From the NCBI GenBank assembly GCA_902624275.1, contig CACNWW010000001.1, forward strand, positions 126,001 through 190,000: 64,000 bases of DNA, written 5' to 3'. The first letter of the stretch is position 1, and every line of letters begins with the position of its first letter. Positions 16,562 to 25,899 of this stretch are shown piece by piece. The notes under the pieces are model-generated. The model was not told the DNA's origin, did no database searches, and worked only from the letters and a program-made list of their open reading frames with translations. The stretch is from an uncultured Fidelibacterota bacterium. Its GTDB lineage: Bacteria > Fidelibacterota > Marinisomatia > Marinisomatales > Marinisomataceae. The position numbers were made by a program, and so were the translations under genes.

Positions 16562-17169
16562 TTGTTAAAAATTATATTAAAATTACTGACTAATTGCTTT
16601 TTAATATCGTTCATAGCAATTTTTTTTCCAAGTTCTTTATCAAGAGTGGTCATTTTTACTCCTTCAATTCCACAAGAAATTATGTTTTCAAAATAAGATA
16701 AATCTGTATTTATGTTAATAGCTAATCCATGTATTGTTACTCCTTTAGATACATGAATTCCAATGCTTGCAATTTTTTTATCTTTCACCCAGATCCCAGT
16801 TTCATTGACGGGAACATGCGTTTCTAAACGATAATGCATTAAAGTGTCAGATATTAATTGTTCTATCTTTTTAACATATGACTTAACTCCAATTTTTCTG
16901 ATTTTAAGGTTTATTATAGGATATGCGACTAACTGACCAGGACCATGATAAGTAACGTCACCACCTCTATCAGTTTGTATTATATCGCATGCCTTGGTAA
17001 GTATATTACTAGAATTAGCATTTTTACCTAATGTATAAACATGTTCATGCTCCACTAGAATCAAATAATCTTCAGAAGGATTATTAAGAACTTTGTCACG
17101 TAAACTTTCCTGAATTTTAAGTGTATCCTGATAATTTTTTCTATTTAAATCTTGAACTTGCGTGAGCAT
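16558..17169 (-). CDS. lipB: Octanoyl-[ACP]:protein N-octanoyltransferase
   Basis: Transfers octanoate from acyl carrier protein to lipoyl domains, the first step of lipoate synthesis. The 203-residue protein shows the LipB signature RGGDVTYHGPGQLVAYPI, the catalytic Lys region KKIASIGIHVSKGV and catalytic Cys in ISCGIEG. It starts one base after the lpd stop and overlaps lipA by four bases, forming a translationally coupled lpd-lipB-lipA unit. Confidence 0.97.
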   Translation of the reverse strand: MLTQVQDLNRKNYQDTLKIQESLRDKVLNNPSEDYLILVEHEHVYTLGKNANSSNILTKACDIIQTDRGGDVTYHGPGQLVAYPIINLKIRKIGVKSYVKKIEQLISDTLMHYRLETHVPVNETGIWVKDKKIASIGIHVSKGVTIHGLAININTDLSYFENIISCGIEGVKMTTLDKELGKKIAMNDIKKQLVSNFNIIFNK

Positions 17170-18468
17170 TTATTTTAATTGCATCAATGTTTCAAAAATT
17201 GCTTCAGAAAAAGTTGGATGTGGATGTACTGAACTTAAAATATTTTCCACTGTTAATTGATTACTCATTGCTAAGCTAAATTCAGAAATCATTTCTGTGG
17301 CATTGGAACCAATGATGTGAGCTCCTAAAATTAAATTATCATCGGATACTAATATTTTAATAAATCCGTCTGTTAAACCGCTAGCTACAGCTCTTCCATT
17401 AGCATTGAAAAATGATTTTGCAATTATATAATTAACTCCTTTATCATCGAGTGCCTTTTGATTAAGACCTATAGAGCCAATTTCTGGTTTTGAATAAGTG
17501 CACGCAGGAATACAATCATAATCAATTTTTTTTGGATTAAGATTTGCAATGTATTCTACAACATATAATCCTTCTGAACTAGACACATGAGCTAACCAAG
17601 GAGGACCTGTAACATCACCAACAGCATAGATATTATCAATATTGGTCTGTCCATTTTCATTCACCTTAATGTGTTGATTTTCACCAAAATCAACTCCAAT
17701 GCTTTCTAAGCCTAATCCATTTGAATTACCCTCAACTCCAATTGAAACTAAAATATGTTCGTCCTCTATTTCATTGGCTAAGGTACTAGTTTGAATATCT
17801 ATTTTTTTTCTTTTTAAAACTTTATGCATCCATTGAGATATTTCCACATCTTCATTTGGCAAGATATTTTCCTGTGCTTCTAAAAGTGTGATTTTTGTTC
17901 CAAATGCATTAAAAAAATAAGCAAATTCAATACCAATTGCTCCTGCACCAATAATTGTTAGACTTTTTGGTAGATTCTTTAGAGAAAAAATATCTTTTGC
18001 TGTGAAAATATTTGCAGAAGAATTATCTAAAGAGTTTAAAGTTTTTGCTCTAGAACCTGTTGCGATAATAAATCTATCTCCATGTAAAATATTGCCGTCA
18101 ATTTCAACGGAATGTTGATCAATAAAAGTTGCAAAACCAGGAAAAAAATCAATTCCCAGTTTTCTAACTTGAAAGTGAAGTCCTTTGGATAGTCTTTTTT
18201 TTGCTTGGAAAGTCTTATCAATCAGTTTATCAAAATGAACTTTAGGTTTTCCAACTTCAATACCATACGAAATTGCATTATTGATTAATTCAAATACTTC
18301 AGCATTTTTCAAAAGAGATTTAGTTGGAATGCATCCCCAATTTAAACAAACACCACCAAGATCATTATCATCAATAATTGCAACACTCATTCCAAGCTCT
18401 GCAGCTCTAAAAGCTGCTGTATAACCACCTGGACCACCTCCAACAATTATTAATTGATATTTTTTCAA
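17170..18468 (-). CDS. lpdA: Dihydrolipoyl dehydrogenase (short form)
   Basis: FAD/NAD disulfide oxidoreductase that reoxidises dihydrolipoyl groups of 2-oxoacid dehydrogenases or the glycine cleavage system. At 432 residues it is about 35 shorter than typical (465-475). Present are the FAD motif IVGGGPGGYTAA, redox pair GGVCLNWGCIPTK, NAD motif GAGAIGIEFA, GD motif AVGDVTGPPWLAH and the catalytic HPHPTFSE. Missing is a roughly 20-residue beta-hairpin of the NAD domain between TSTLANE and EDEHILVSIG, and the usual VGRxPN reads IGVEGN. The C-terminus is also about ten residues short. It is co-transcribed with lipBA, supporting the Lpd assignment. Confidence 0.92.
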   Translation of the reverse strand: MKKYQLIIVGGGPGGYTAAFRAAELGMSVAIIDDNDLGGVCLNWGCIPTKSLLKNAEVFELINNAISYGIEVGKPKVHFDKLIDKTFQAKKRLSKGLHFQVRKLGIDFFPGFATFIDQHSVEIDGNILHGDRFIIATGSRAKTLNSLDNSSANIFTAKDIFSLKNLPKSLTIIGAGAIGIEFAYFFNAFGTKITLLEAQENILPNEDVEISQWMHKVLKRKKIDIQTSTLANEIEDEHILVSIGVEGNSNGLGLESIGVDFGENQHIKVNENGQTNIDNIYAVGDVTGPPWLAHVSSSEGLYVVEYIANLNPKKIDYDCIPACTYSKPEIGSIGLNQKALDDKGVNYIIAKSFFNANGRAVASGLTDGFIKILVSDDNLILGAHIIGSNATEMISEFSLAMSNQLTVENILSSVHPHPTFSEAIFETLMQLK

Positions 18469-18475
18469 TAGAGCC

Positions 18476-19051
18476 CTAAATGTTATTCATTTCAATTAAT
18501 TTTAGGAATTCATTTCTTGTAGATTCTTTTTCTCTAAATATTCCGAGCATGGAACTGCTAGTTGCAATACTATTTTGTTTTTGAACCCCTCTACTTAACA
18601 TACAGAAATGCTTACCTTCTAAAACAACTGCAACGCCACGAGGATTTAATACTTCTTGAAGGCATTGGGCAATTTGTTTTGTTAAACGTTCTTGTACTTG
18701 AAGTCTTTGAGAAAAAAGGTCTGTAATTCTTGCTAACTTAGATAGTCCTATAATTTTACCATCTGGTATGTATCCAATATGGGCTTTTCCATAGAATGGT
18801 ATCATATGATGTTCACAAAGACTATAAAACTCAATATTCTTTACAATAACCATATCTTTAGATTCACCTTCAAATATTGCATTATTGATTAATTCATCAA
18901 GATTTTCAGTATACCCTTTTGTTAAAAAATCCCATGCTTTTGCTACTCTCTTTGGTGTATTTATTAACCCTTCTCTTGAAGAATCTTCCCCTAAGAGTTC
19001 TAATAAATTCTTTGTATTAGCTTCTAATTTTTTTCGTTTATCGTCGTTCAT
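18476..19051 (-). CDS. folE: GTP cyclohydrolase I
   Basis: Converts GTP to dihydroneopterin triphosphate, the shared entry to folate and queuosine synthesis. The 191-residue T-fold protein contains the Zn-site motif [20 protein letters not shown], the [11 protein letters not shown] helix and the second Zn ligand in [12 protein letters not shown]. Its start overlaps the end of the queuosine-precursor transporter gene by four bases, and the QueD-like gene lies just beyond, so here the enzyme may serve queuosine production as well as folate. Confidence 0.97.
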   Translation of the reverse strand: MNDDKRKKLEANTKNLLELLGEDSSREGLINTPKRVAKAWDFLTKGYTENLDELINNAIFEGESKDMVIVKNIEFYSLCEHHMIPFYGKAHIGYIPDGKIIGLSKLARITDLFSQRLQVQERLTKQIAQCLQEVLNPRGVAVVLEGKHFCMLSRGVQKQNSIATSSSMLGIFREKESTRNEFLKLIEMNNI

Positions 19052-19716
19052 TTTTCCTCCAAATAACTAGCAGGCCTTATCTTATCTTTCAAAAGCCATA
19101 ATAAAAAGTAAATAATAGGTGTATCTATCAATGCTACTAAAACTTTAAATAACCAACCCATCAATAGTAAACTACCAAATCGTTCCCAACCAATTGCTCC
19201 AGCAGAACACAGTATTATAAGTACCATTGATGTATCTACTAATTGAGAAAACATAGTAGAAGCATTATTCCTTAGCCATAAATGTTTTCCCTTAGTTAAT
19301 CTTTTCCAAAAGTGAAAAATGCGCACATCAATAAACTGAGCAGTTAAATAAGCCATCATAGAGGCCAAAAATGCAGGTGCAGATAATCCAAAAACTTTAT
19401 TAAATGTTGTGGAATCTACTGGAGACCAATCTGCAGCAGTAGCATTCATTGATATAAAAATTAATAATGTGGTAAAGACACTCGCGCAAAACCCTGAAAT
19501 CACCACTTGATTAGCTCTTTTTTTACCATACAATTCTGATATAAGATCAGTTACTAAAAAAGTTACCGGATATGCTATAATACCTACTGATAATTCAAAA
19601 GTTAATCCTAAAAAATTCCAGGTAAAGAATTTTTGAAATATCAAATTACAAGCAACGAGTGAAGCAATAAATATTCCAGCAAAAATTAAATATAGTCTTT
19701 CTTGAAAATCATTCAT
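19048..19716 (-). CDS. yhhQ: Queuosine precursor transporter (YhhQ family)
   Basis: Integral membrane protein of the YhhQ/QPTR family, which imports queuine or preQ precursors. Six hydrophobic segments are seen. Family hallmarks are [20 protein letters not shown], the VWISGF-like [28 protein letters not shown] and the C-terminal [16 protein letters not shown] place the start at ATG 19716 (MNDFQERLY), which overlaps queD by 8 bp; upstream starts at 19728 and 19761 would only lengthen the polar N-terminus. Linkage to queD-like and folE genes supports the queuosine role. Confidence 0.9.
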   Translation of the reverse strand: MNDFQERLYLIFAGIFIASLVACNLIFQKFFTWNFLGLTFELSVGIIAYPVTFLVTDLISELYGKKRANQVVISGFCASVFTTLLIFISMNATAADWSPVDSTTFNKVFGLSAPAFLASMMAYLTAQFIDVRIFHFWKRLTKGKHLWLRNNASTMFSQLVDTSMVLIILCSAGAIGWERFGSLLLMGWLFKVLVALIDTPIIYFLLWLLKDKIRPASYLEEK

Positions 19717-20134
19717 CGATTGGTCCATAGTAGTCTGTATAAATTGTTGGAGTTTCTTCAATACGAATTTTGTGGAGTGTACATCCTTGAAGATGTTTTA
19801 CAATCTCCTCCCAAATGAAAACTACTAAGACTTCTGTTGAAGGTTGTTTGTCCTTAAACCATGGAATATCTTTCTCAAATTGAGAGTGATCTAAAACATC
19901 TACAACATGTGTATTAACAATTTTTTTTAAATGTCCTAAATCTACAAGAAAACCAGAATCAGGATTTATATCTCCGGTTACAGTTACATGCAGAGTATAG
20001 TTATGGCCATGAACTCTAGTATCTTTCCCAAAAACATCCCAATTTTCTTGCTCACTCCATTTTTTATTTCCATACTGATGTGCAGCGCAAAACGTAAATA
20101 CTTTTGTTAAAAAAGTTGTGTTTTTTGATTTCAT
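19709..20134 (-). CDS. queD: QueD / 6-pyruvoyl-tetrahydropterin synthase family protein
   Basis: A 141-residue T-fold protein of the PTPS/QueD family, placed between endonuclease III and a queuosine-precursor transporter with folE two genes on. The three zinc-binding His are visible: His19 in FCAAHQYG and His42/His44 in VHGHNYTLHV; the later DHSQFEKD and C-terminal IRIEETPTIYTDY are also typical. However, the residue expected to be the catalytic Cys a few positions before HGH reads Asp38 (FGKDTRVHGH). It may still act in queuosine synthesis with altered chemistry, or be another PTPS subtype. Family secure, exact reaction uncertain. Confidence 0.87.
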   Translation of the reverse strand: MKSKNTTFLTKVFTFCAAHQYGNKKWSEQENWDVFGKDTRVHGHNYTLHVTVTGDINPDSGFLVDLGHLKKIVNTHVVDVLDHSQFEKDIPWFKDKQPSTEVLVVFIWEEIVKHLQGCTLHKIRIEETPTIYTDYYGPIDE

Positions 20135-20146
20135 AGATATATTAAT

Positions 20147-20782
20147 TTATTTAAATAATGACCTTCTTCCAACAACAGATGTAATTGGACAGTTAATTAT
20201 TTTAAAATTTCTTGCAGGACAATATTCTCTTCCATAAAAAATAATTTGTAAATGCAACTTACTCCATTTTTCCTTTGGAAATAATCTTTTAGCATCTTTT
20301 TCAGTTTGTACTACATTTCTTCCACTAGATAATCCCCACCTATACATACAACGATGAACATGAGTATCAACGGCAAAAGCTGGATATCCAAAAGCTTGGG
20401 ACATCACTACAGATGCAGTTTTATGCCCAACACCTGGAAGTTTTTCAAGATCGTCAAAATTCTGAGGAACGTTGCTATGATGATTCTCATGTAATATTTT
20501 TGATAATTTCAAAATATTTGACGCTTTTGCTGGACCAAGGCCACATGGTTTTATTATTTGATATAAATCTTCGTAGGCAAATTTTAACATCTTTTTTGGA
20601 GAATCTGCTATTTTGAAAAGCTTAGGCGTAACATTATTTACTGACTTATCTGTAGAATTAGCTGAAAGCAAAACAGCAATCAATAATGTAAAATTATTTG
20701 AATGATTTAATGGGGGATCGACACTCGGATAGAGCTCATCAAGTTTCTTTATAATAAATTTTACTTTATCTTTTTTTAGCAT
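20147..20782 (-). CDS. nth: Endonuclease III with partial Fe-S motif
   Basis: Base-excision DNA glycosylase/AP lyase for oxidised pyrimidines. The 211-residue protein has the helix-hairpin-helix KLPGVGHKTASVV with catalytic Lys121 and the Asp139 motif FAVDTHVHR. The C-terminal iron-sulfur loop is incomplete: of the four Cys expected in C-x6-C-x2-C-x5-C only Cys188 and Cys198 remain, the other positions being Ile195 and Val204. Some FCB-group relatives lack the cluster entirely, so this looks like an intermediate state. It lies 6 bp downstream of the citrate synthase gene, same strand. Confidence 0.93.
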   Translation of the reverse strand: MLKKDKVKFIIKKLDELYPSVDPPLNHSNNFTLLIAVLLSANSTDKSVNNVTPKLFKIADSPKKMLKFAYEDLYQIIKPCGLGPAKASNILKLSKILHENHHSNVPQNFDDLEKLPGVGHKTASVVMSQAFGYPAFAVDTHVHRCMYRWGLSSGRNVVQTEKDAKRLFPKEKWSKLHLQIIFYGREYCPARNFKIINCPITSVVGRRSLFK

Positions 20783-20788
20783 TTATTA

Positions 20789-22054
20789 CTAAAGTTCTTT
20801 TAACGCTTCATACGTTAAAGACTTTGGACGAGTCAAAGGCATTCCCATTGCTCTAGCTAAAACCATTTGAGAAACAATTCCAAGAGATCTTGACATACTA
20901 AATAAGACAGTATAAAACTGAAACTCTTTGATGCCGTAATGATAAAGAAGAGAGCCAGATGCTGCATCGACATTTGGCCATGGATTCCTTGCTTTGCCTT
21001 GCTCTTTAAGAACATCAGGAACAATATCAAATAACTTAGTGACTACATCAAATACATCACTATTTTTGATGTGATCTTTACCAAAATTCATAAAAGCAGT
21101 AAATCGTGGATCTGGACATCTAAGCACTGCATGTCCGTATCCTGGAATTACTTTTCCAGAATTGAGCCTATCCCATGAAAATTGTTTTAATTGCTCATTG
21201 GATGGGACTCCTTCATAATGTTCAATAATATCTAAAACAAACTTTAAGTTATTTTGATTTGCAAGTCCATGCAGAGGTCCAGCAAGTCCATTTAAACCAG
21301 CGGACAGTGAGTAATATGGATCTGATAAAGCAGAATTAACAGTTAAAGCGCTAAAAGTACTTACGTTTCCACCTTCATGATCACAATGAAGCATTAAATA
21401 TAATTGCATCATTTTCAACATATCGTCGGAGTAATCTAAACCCATCATTTGTAAGAAATTTTCAGACCAGTCAATTGAATCTCCAGCTTCTAATCTGTCC
21501 CCTTTATCAAATCTTTGTCTATAAACAGCAGCACCGATGGCTGGCAATTTAGCAATTATATTTAAACCATCTTCTAGAGTGCTTTCCCAATAATCGCCTT
21601 TAGAAATAACTAAATCATAAGCTTCTGCAAACTTGCTTTCCTTTTGCATTGATAAAATTGCTGTATTAAACATAGCCATTGGGTGTGAATCTTTTGGCAT
21701 ACTAGAAAGAACATCCCAAACATATTCAGGAACTGTACTTCTTTGTTTAAGCTCTTGCTGTAAATCAAGTAATGTATCTTTATCAGGCACCTCACCAACT
21801 AAAAGTAGGTATAAAATTTCTTCAGGTTTTAAATCAACTATATCAAGAATATGTTTTCCTCTTACATGAAGACCAGCATCAGCGGTAACGGAAGAGGTGT
21901 CACATATCATACCCTTAACACCTTTCATTCCTGAATAAGCTTTATCAATGGTAACAGTACTAGTTACATGATCGCCCTTTTCATCAAGAAGTTGACGATA
22001 ATTATATCTCCAATCTGGAATTTTTTTAGATAAATGTTCTTTTAGTTTCCCCAT
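20789..22054 (-). CDS. gltA: Citrate synthase, mitochondrial-like type
   Basis: Condenses acetyl-CoA and oxaloacetate in the TCA cycle. The 421-residue sequence belongs to the homodimeric eukaryote-like type rather than the hexameric Gram-negative type: KGMICDTSSVTADAG near residue 50, catalytic His in GPLHGLANQ, His in PGYGHAVLRCPDPR and Asp in PWPNVDAASGSLLYHYG. It has no organellar leader. Together with acs, fumC and korAB it marks an oxidative TCA cycle. The gene is followed at 6 bp by nth. Confidence 0.96.
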   Translation of the reverse strand: MGKLKEHLSKKIPDWRYNYRQLLDEKGDHVTSTVTIDKAYSGMKGVKGMICDTSSVTADAGLHVRGKHILDIVDLKPEEILYLLLVGEVPDKDTLLDLQQELKQRSTVPEYVWDVLSSMPKDSHPMAMFNTAILSMQKESKFAEAYDLVISKGDYWESTLEDGLNIIAKLPAIGAAVYRQRFDKGDRLEAGDSIDWSENFLQMMGLDYSDDMLKMMQLYLMLHCDHEGGNVSTFSALTVNSALSDPYYSLSAGLNGLAGPLHGLANQNNLKFVLDIIEHYEGVPSNEQLKQFSWDRLNSGKVIPGYGHAVLRCPDPRFTAFMNFGKDHIKNSDVFDVVTKLFDIVPDVLKEQGKARNPWPNVDAASGSLLYHYGIKEFQFYTVLFSMSRSLGIVSQMVLARAMGMPLTRPKSLTYEALKEL

Positions 22055-22067
22055 TGCTTATGATAAT

Positions 22068-23903
22068 TTAAGTTCGAAATTGCATTTTGTGTAATTGTTT
22101 ATATAGCCCATCAATATTCACTAATTCATTATGTTTACCTTCTTGAACAATTTTACCATTTTCAAGTACTAGTATTTTATTAGCGTTATGAACTGTTGAA
22201 AGTCTATGAGCAATCACGAAAACAGTTCTTTCACTCATAAGGTTTTCAATCGCTGATTGAACGTATTTCTCAGATTCACTATCCAATGACGATGTCGCTT
22301 CATCTAATATTAAAATAGGAGGATTCTTTACGATGGCCCTAGCTATAGCAATTCTTTGCTTTTGTCCTCCCGATAATGACACACCTCTTTCGCCAATGAT
22401 AGTATTATATCCATCAGGAAGATCTTTAATAAATTCATGTGCATTAGCAGCTATTGCTGCATCCTTAATTTTATCATCTGAGATATTTTCAACTCCATAT
22501 GTAATATTTGCTTTAACACTATCATCAAAAAGAAATGTCTCTTGAGTTACAATCCCCATCAAAGATCTTAACGAATTAATCTTAAGTTCTTTGATATCTT
22601 TTCCATCTATTTTAATTGAACCACCTAAAGTATCATAGAATCTAGGGATCAAATCTACTAAAGTAGATTTTCCAGCTCCACTAGGACCTACTAATGCAAG
22701 AATTTCTCCTTTATTTATTTGAAAATTGATATTACTTAATACTTTATCTTTTTCATCTCCATATGAAAAGGACACATTATCAAAAGATAATGAATTATTT
22801 AAATCATTAACTTCGGCAGCATTATCGATATCTTGTATATCAGATTTAATATCCATTATTGTAAATACTCTATCTGCAGATGCTAAGCCGTTTTGTAATT
22901 CATTTACAACATTGGTTAAGTTTTTTAATGGTTGAAATAAACTAAAAAGTAAAAGAATGAATCTTAAAAAATCTTCCGAACTAATTGACTCAATAACTAA
23001 TACATCTCTTGCACCAACCCATAATAATAAGGCTGCAATAGTTGCGCCAAATGTTTCAGAAACAGGAGAAGAAACAAATCTTAACCTATCTCTCCTCAAC
23101 ATTAATTTATAATACTTTTGGGTTTCTTTAGCAAATCTCTTGATTTCAAAACCTTTTGTAGCAAAAGCTTTTACAATTCTCATAGAACCAATCGTTTCTG
23201 AAATCATAGAAGTCATTCCTGCTAGTTGCGCCTGACTTCTCGCAGATCTTCTTCGAATACTATGAGAAATACCAAAAATTATAATTCCACTAACAGGTAT
23301 AATTAAAAGTGCAATTAAAGCAAGTTTTGTACTTACAATAAATAATAAGCTCATTAAGATGATAATATTAATTGGTTCAACAAATAACTTTTGGAACATA
23401 ATAGATAATGAGTTTCTCATATTATCAATATCATTTACAAGAACAGCGGTTAATTCTCCAGACTTATTCTTGTTAAAATAAGATAAAGAAAGATAATGGA
23501 AATGGCTGTAAAGCTTATTTCTTAAATCACGTATTAATCGATATTGAACAATCGAAAGTGTGACATTTTTAATATAAAGTGAAATATTTTTTGCTGAGAA
23601 AACTATAATAAGTGCTACACATACTGATGAAACTGTGCTTATAGCTGTATCTTTTAAAAGTAAGCTATTTGAAAACAACTTCAGTCTATCATTTATAGTC
23701 AATTCGCTCAAACTTAAAAGGCGTTGATTTTCGACTAACATTTCGTTGAAATCAATTAAGATATTATTAATCATTGTGGCTGTAATCCAAATTGATGCAC
23801 TATTAAAAATAACAAAGAAAAAAGCTGCTAAAGTTGATAAAAGAAGAAATGGCCAGTGAGCCAATACAAATTTAAATAATCTTTTTAGTGATGATTCTTC
23901 CAT
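22068..23903 (-). CDS. ABC exporter, MsbA/lipid-flippase-like
   Basis: A 611-residue half-transporter with an N-terminal six-helix membrane domain and a C-terminal ATPase: Walker A GPSGAGKST, Q-loop GIVTQETFLFDDSV, signature SLSGGQKQR, Walker B ILILDEATSSLD, H-loop VIAHRLSTV. Domain order and length match MsbA-like exporters of lipid A or other lipids; a multidrug or peptide role cannot be excluded by sequence. It overlaps the GNAT gene stop by one base and is 13 bp from gltA, so it sits inside the same long leftward run. Confidence 0.9.
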   Translation of the reverse strand: MEESSLKRLFKFVLAHWPFLLLSTLAAFFFVIFNSASIWITATMINNILIDFNEMLVENQRLLSLSELTINDRLKLFSNSLLLKDTAISTVSSVCVALIIVFSAKNISLYIKNVTLSIVQYRLIRDLRNKLYSHFHYLSLSYFNKNKSGELTAVLVNDIDNMRNSLSIMFQKLFVEPINIIILMSLLFIVSTKLALIALLIIPVSGIIIFGISHSIRRRSARSQAQLAGMTSMISETIGSMRIVKAFATKGFEIKRFAKETQKYYKLMLRRDRLRFVSSPVSETFGATIAALLLWVGARDVLVIESISSEDFLRFILLLFSLFQPLKNLTNVVNELQNGLASADRVFTIMDIKSDIQDIDNAAEVNDLNNSLSFDNVSFSYGDEKDKVLSNINFQINKGEILALVGPSGAGKSTLVDLIPRFYDTLGGSIKIDGKDIKELKINSLRSLMGIVTQETFLFDDSVKANITYGVENISDDKIKDAAIAANAHEFIKDLPDGYNTIIGERGVSLSGGQKQRIAIARAIVKNPPILILDEATSSLDSESEKYVQSAIENLMSERTVFVIAHRLSTVHNANKILVLENGKIVQEGKHNELVNIDGLYKQLHKMQFRT

Positions 23904-24325
23904 TAGACCTGCTTATAAACCATTTTTGAATGAAGAATGTCAGCTTCTAAGAACTGTTCACCCAATACTTCAAATCCTAATTTTTTATAAAAATCCACTA
24001 CTGCTTCCTGTGCATGTAAATATATGGTTTTATTAGAAGAAATTTGAGATAAAATAAAATTGACAATTTTTCTACCGATACCCGTCCCTCTAAATTCATG
24101 CAATACTGCAAATCGTTCTAACTTTATGCCAAAGCTAGTTTCTCTCCATCTACCTGTTGCCACAGGAAAATCATCATTGTAACAAATGACATGATGAGAT
24201 TCATCCTCAAATTCAATTTCAATATCTATTGGAACATTTTGTTCTTCAACAAAAACCAATTTTCTAATATTGAGTATCTCTTCATATTCTTTGTTAGTAT
24301 TTACTAATTGTATTTTTAAATTCAT
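23903..24325 (-). CDS. GNAT-family N-acetyltransferase, YjcF-like
   Basis: A 140-residue single-domain GNAT acetyltransferase. The N-terminal RKLVFVEEQNVPIDIE motif is typical of the YjcF/ElaA group; the acetyl-CoA-binding loop is LHEFRGTGIGRKIVNF and the C-terminal YLHAQEAVVDFYKKLGFEV completes the fold. The acceptor substrate is unknown. It is the first gene of the leftward run and only 23 bp from the divergent lipase-like gene, so promoters of the two must overlap. Confidence 0.87.
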   Translation of the reverse strand: MNLKIQLVNTNKEYEEILNIRKLVFVEEQNVPIDIEIEFEDESHHVICYNDDFPVATGRWRETSFGIKLERFAVLHEFRGTGIGRKIVNFILSQISSNKTIYLHAQEAVVDFYKKLGFEVLGEQFLEADILHSKMVYKQV

Positions 24326-24348
24326 TTTAACAATTTGGACAATATATA

Positions 24349-25098
24349 ATGTTTAATCGTACACTAACAACAATTCTTGGAATTATTTGTTTACTAACTT
24401 TTTCTTTTTCAAATGATAAGTTTACTTCTTACAGGGAGCTAAAAAAAATATCAAATGGGATGTCAGTAATCCATAAAAGTGATAGTAAAATGGGAATAAT
24501 TGCAATTCATGGATTTTATCCTGCATATTGGGTAGGTATTCATCATGAATGGGTGCAACCATTTAATTATTTGGTTGAAAATGATATCAATACTTTCTTT
24601 TATAAATATGATTGGAATGATTGTCCAAGTGCTGTTGCAAAAGACTTTAATAAAAAATTAAATGATTTAATCTTTAACAATTCAGAAATAGAAAAATGGG
24701 AAATTGTTGGACATAGTATGGGAGGAACAGTAGTATTATTTTCAATATTAAATGCTGAATTAAATGCAGATATAACATATAATATTGTAGCTACAGCTCT
24801 TCATATGGAAATTGATAAAGTCCCAATGGCTACCAGAATATCTATTGAGAAAAGATTCAAGAAATGTCCAGATAATTTAAATAACTTCGATGATGTATTT
24901 TCAGAAGGTTTTAAAAATGAACTTATTCAATGGAGAAATATTAAAGAGTTCGATTCACAATTCAAAAAATATGATTTTGATCCTTATGATAAAGATATTA
25001 AAAACTCGAAGATCGTTCAATTTCCAGATAGTTTAAATGGAGAAAGAGTTGGACATACCTCAAGCTTATATTTTTCGATCTTAGAAATTATCAACTAA
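24349..25098 (+). CDS. Exported alpha/beta-hydrolase, lipase-like
   Basis: A 249-residue protein with a signal peptide (TLTTILGIICLLTFSFS). The hydrolase core shows IIAIHGFYP (oxyanion strand), the nucleophile elbow VGHSMGGTV near residue 125 and, toward the end, a candidate His in ERVGHTSSL. The arrangement resembles PGAP1/lipase-class enzymes acting on membrane esters, but the substrate is unknown. Its last 18 bp overlap the convergent end of the exonuclease III gene. Confidence 0.78.
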   Translation: MFNRTLTTILGIICLLTFSFSNDKFTSYRELKKISNGMSVIHKSDSKMGIIAIHGFYPAYWVGIHHEWVQPFNYLVENDINTFFYKYDWNDCPSAVAKDFNKKLNDLIFNNSEIEKWEIVGHSMGGTVVLFSILNAELNADITYNIVATALHMEIDKVPMATRISIEKRFKKCPDNLNNFDDVFSEGFKNELIQWRNIKEFDSQFKKYDFDPYDKDIKNSKIVQFPDSLNGERVGHTSSLYFSILEIIN

Positions 25099-25851
25099 TT
25101 CAATTGAGACTGGACAATGATCAGAACCCATGACATCTTCATGAATATCTGCATCAGCTACTGAATCAACAAACCCTTCATTTACAAAAAAATAATCTAT
25201 TCTCCATCCAATATTTCTTTGTCTGGCTCCAAAACGGTAAGTCCACCAAGAATATCTATCTGGCTCGTCATGAAATAATCTAAAGGTATCTACGTAACCA
25301 TTCTCAACATATTCATCCAGCTGAGCTCGTTCAACAGGCATAAAGCCAGAATTTTTTTCATTAGCCTTCGGGTTCGCTAAATCAATAGGAAAATGTGCAG
25401 TGTTCCAATCGCCAGCAACAATAACATTTGTTCCTGATTCAACTTGCTCATTCAATATAACCAAGAGATCATCATAAAAATCTAACTTATATTGCAATCT
25501 ATGTTCATCTTTTTGACCATTTGGAAAATAGATATTGTATAATAAAAAATTTTCAAACTCCGTAATTAATACTCTTCCTTCTCTATCATATTTTTCTATG
25601 CCTAAACCATATTGAATATCTAGTGGTTTATGCTTACAAAAAGTTGCTACTCCACTATAACCTTTTCTCTCTCCAGAATGCCAATATCCATTATATCCAT
25701 GAATATTCTGAAGCGATTCTGGTAATTGGTCGAAGTTTGCTTTTGTTTCTTGAATACAGAGGATATCTGGAGATACGATATCAACCCAATTAAGAAATCC
25801 TTTTTTCTCTATAGCTCTTACTCCGTTTACATTCCATGAAAAAAGTCTCAT
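25081..25851 (-). CDS. xth: Exodeoxyribonuclease III (AP endonuclease)
   Basis: Mg-dependent AP endonuclease/3' exonuclease of the EEP fold, 256 residues. Motifs in order: FSWNVNGVRA, DILCIQETKA (metal Glu), YSGVATFCK, YNIYFPNGQ, VAGDWNTAH (Asp/Asn pair) and the C-terminal GSDHCPVSIEL (catalytic Asp-His). WWTYRFGARQRNIGWRIDYF is the usual DNA-binding region. Works with Nth in base excision repair. The start is set by ATG 25851, 48 bp from the divergent glutaredoxin gene. Confidence 0.96.
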   Translation of the reverse strand: MRLFSWNVNGVRAIEKKGFLNWVDIVSPDILCIQETKANFDQLPESLQNIHGYNGYWHSGERKGYSGVATFCKHKPLDIQYGLGIEKYDREGRVLITEFENFLLYNIYFPNGQKDEHRLQYKLDFYDDLLVILNEQVESGTNVIVAGDWNTAHFPIDLANPKANEKNSGFMPVERAQLDEYVENGYVDTFRLFHDEPDRYSWWTYRFGARQRNIGWRIDYFFVNEGFVDSVADADIHEDVMGSDHCPVSIELVDNF

Positions 25852-25899
25852 TGGTTTAATAACTCCTTTAATTTGTAAAATATATTAATAAATTTAGCC

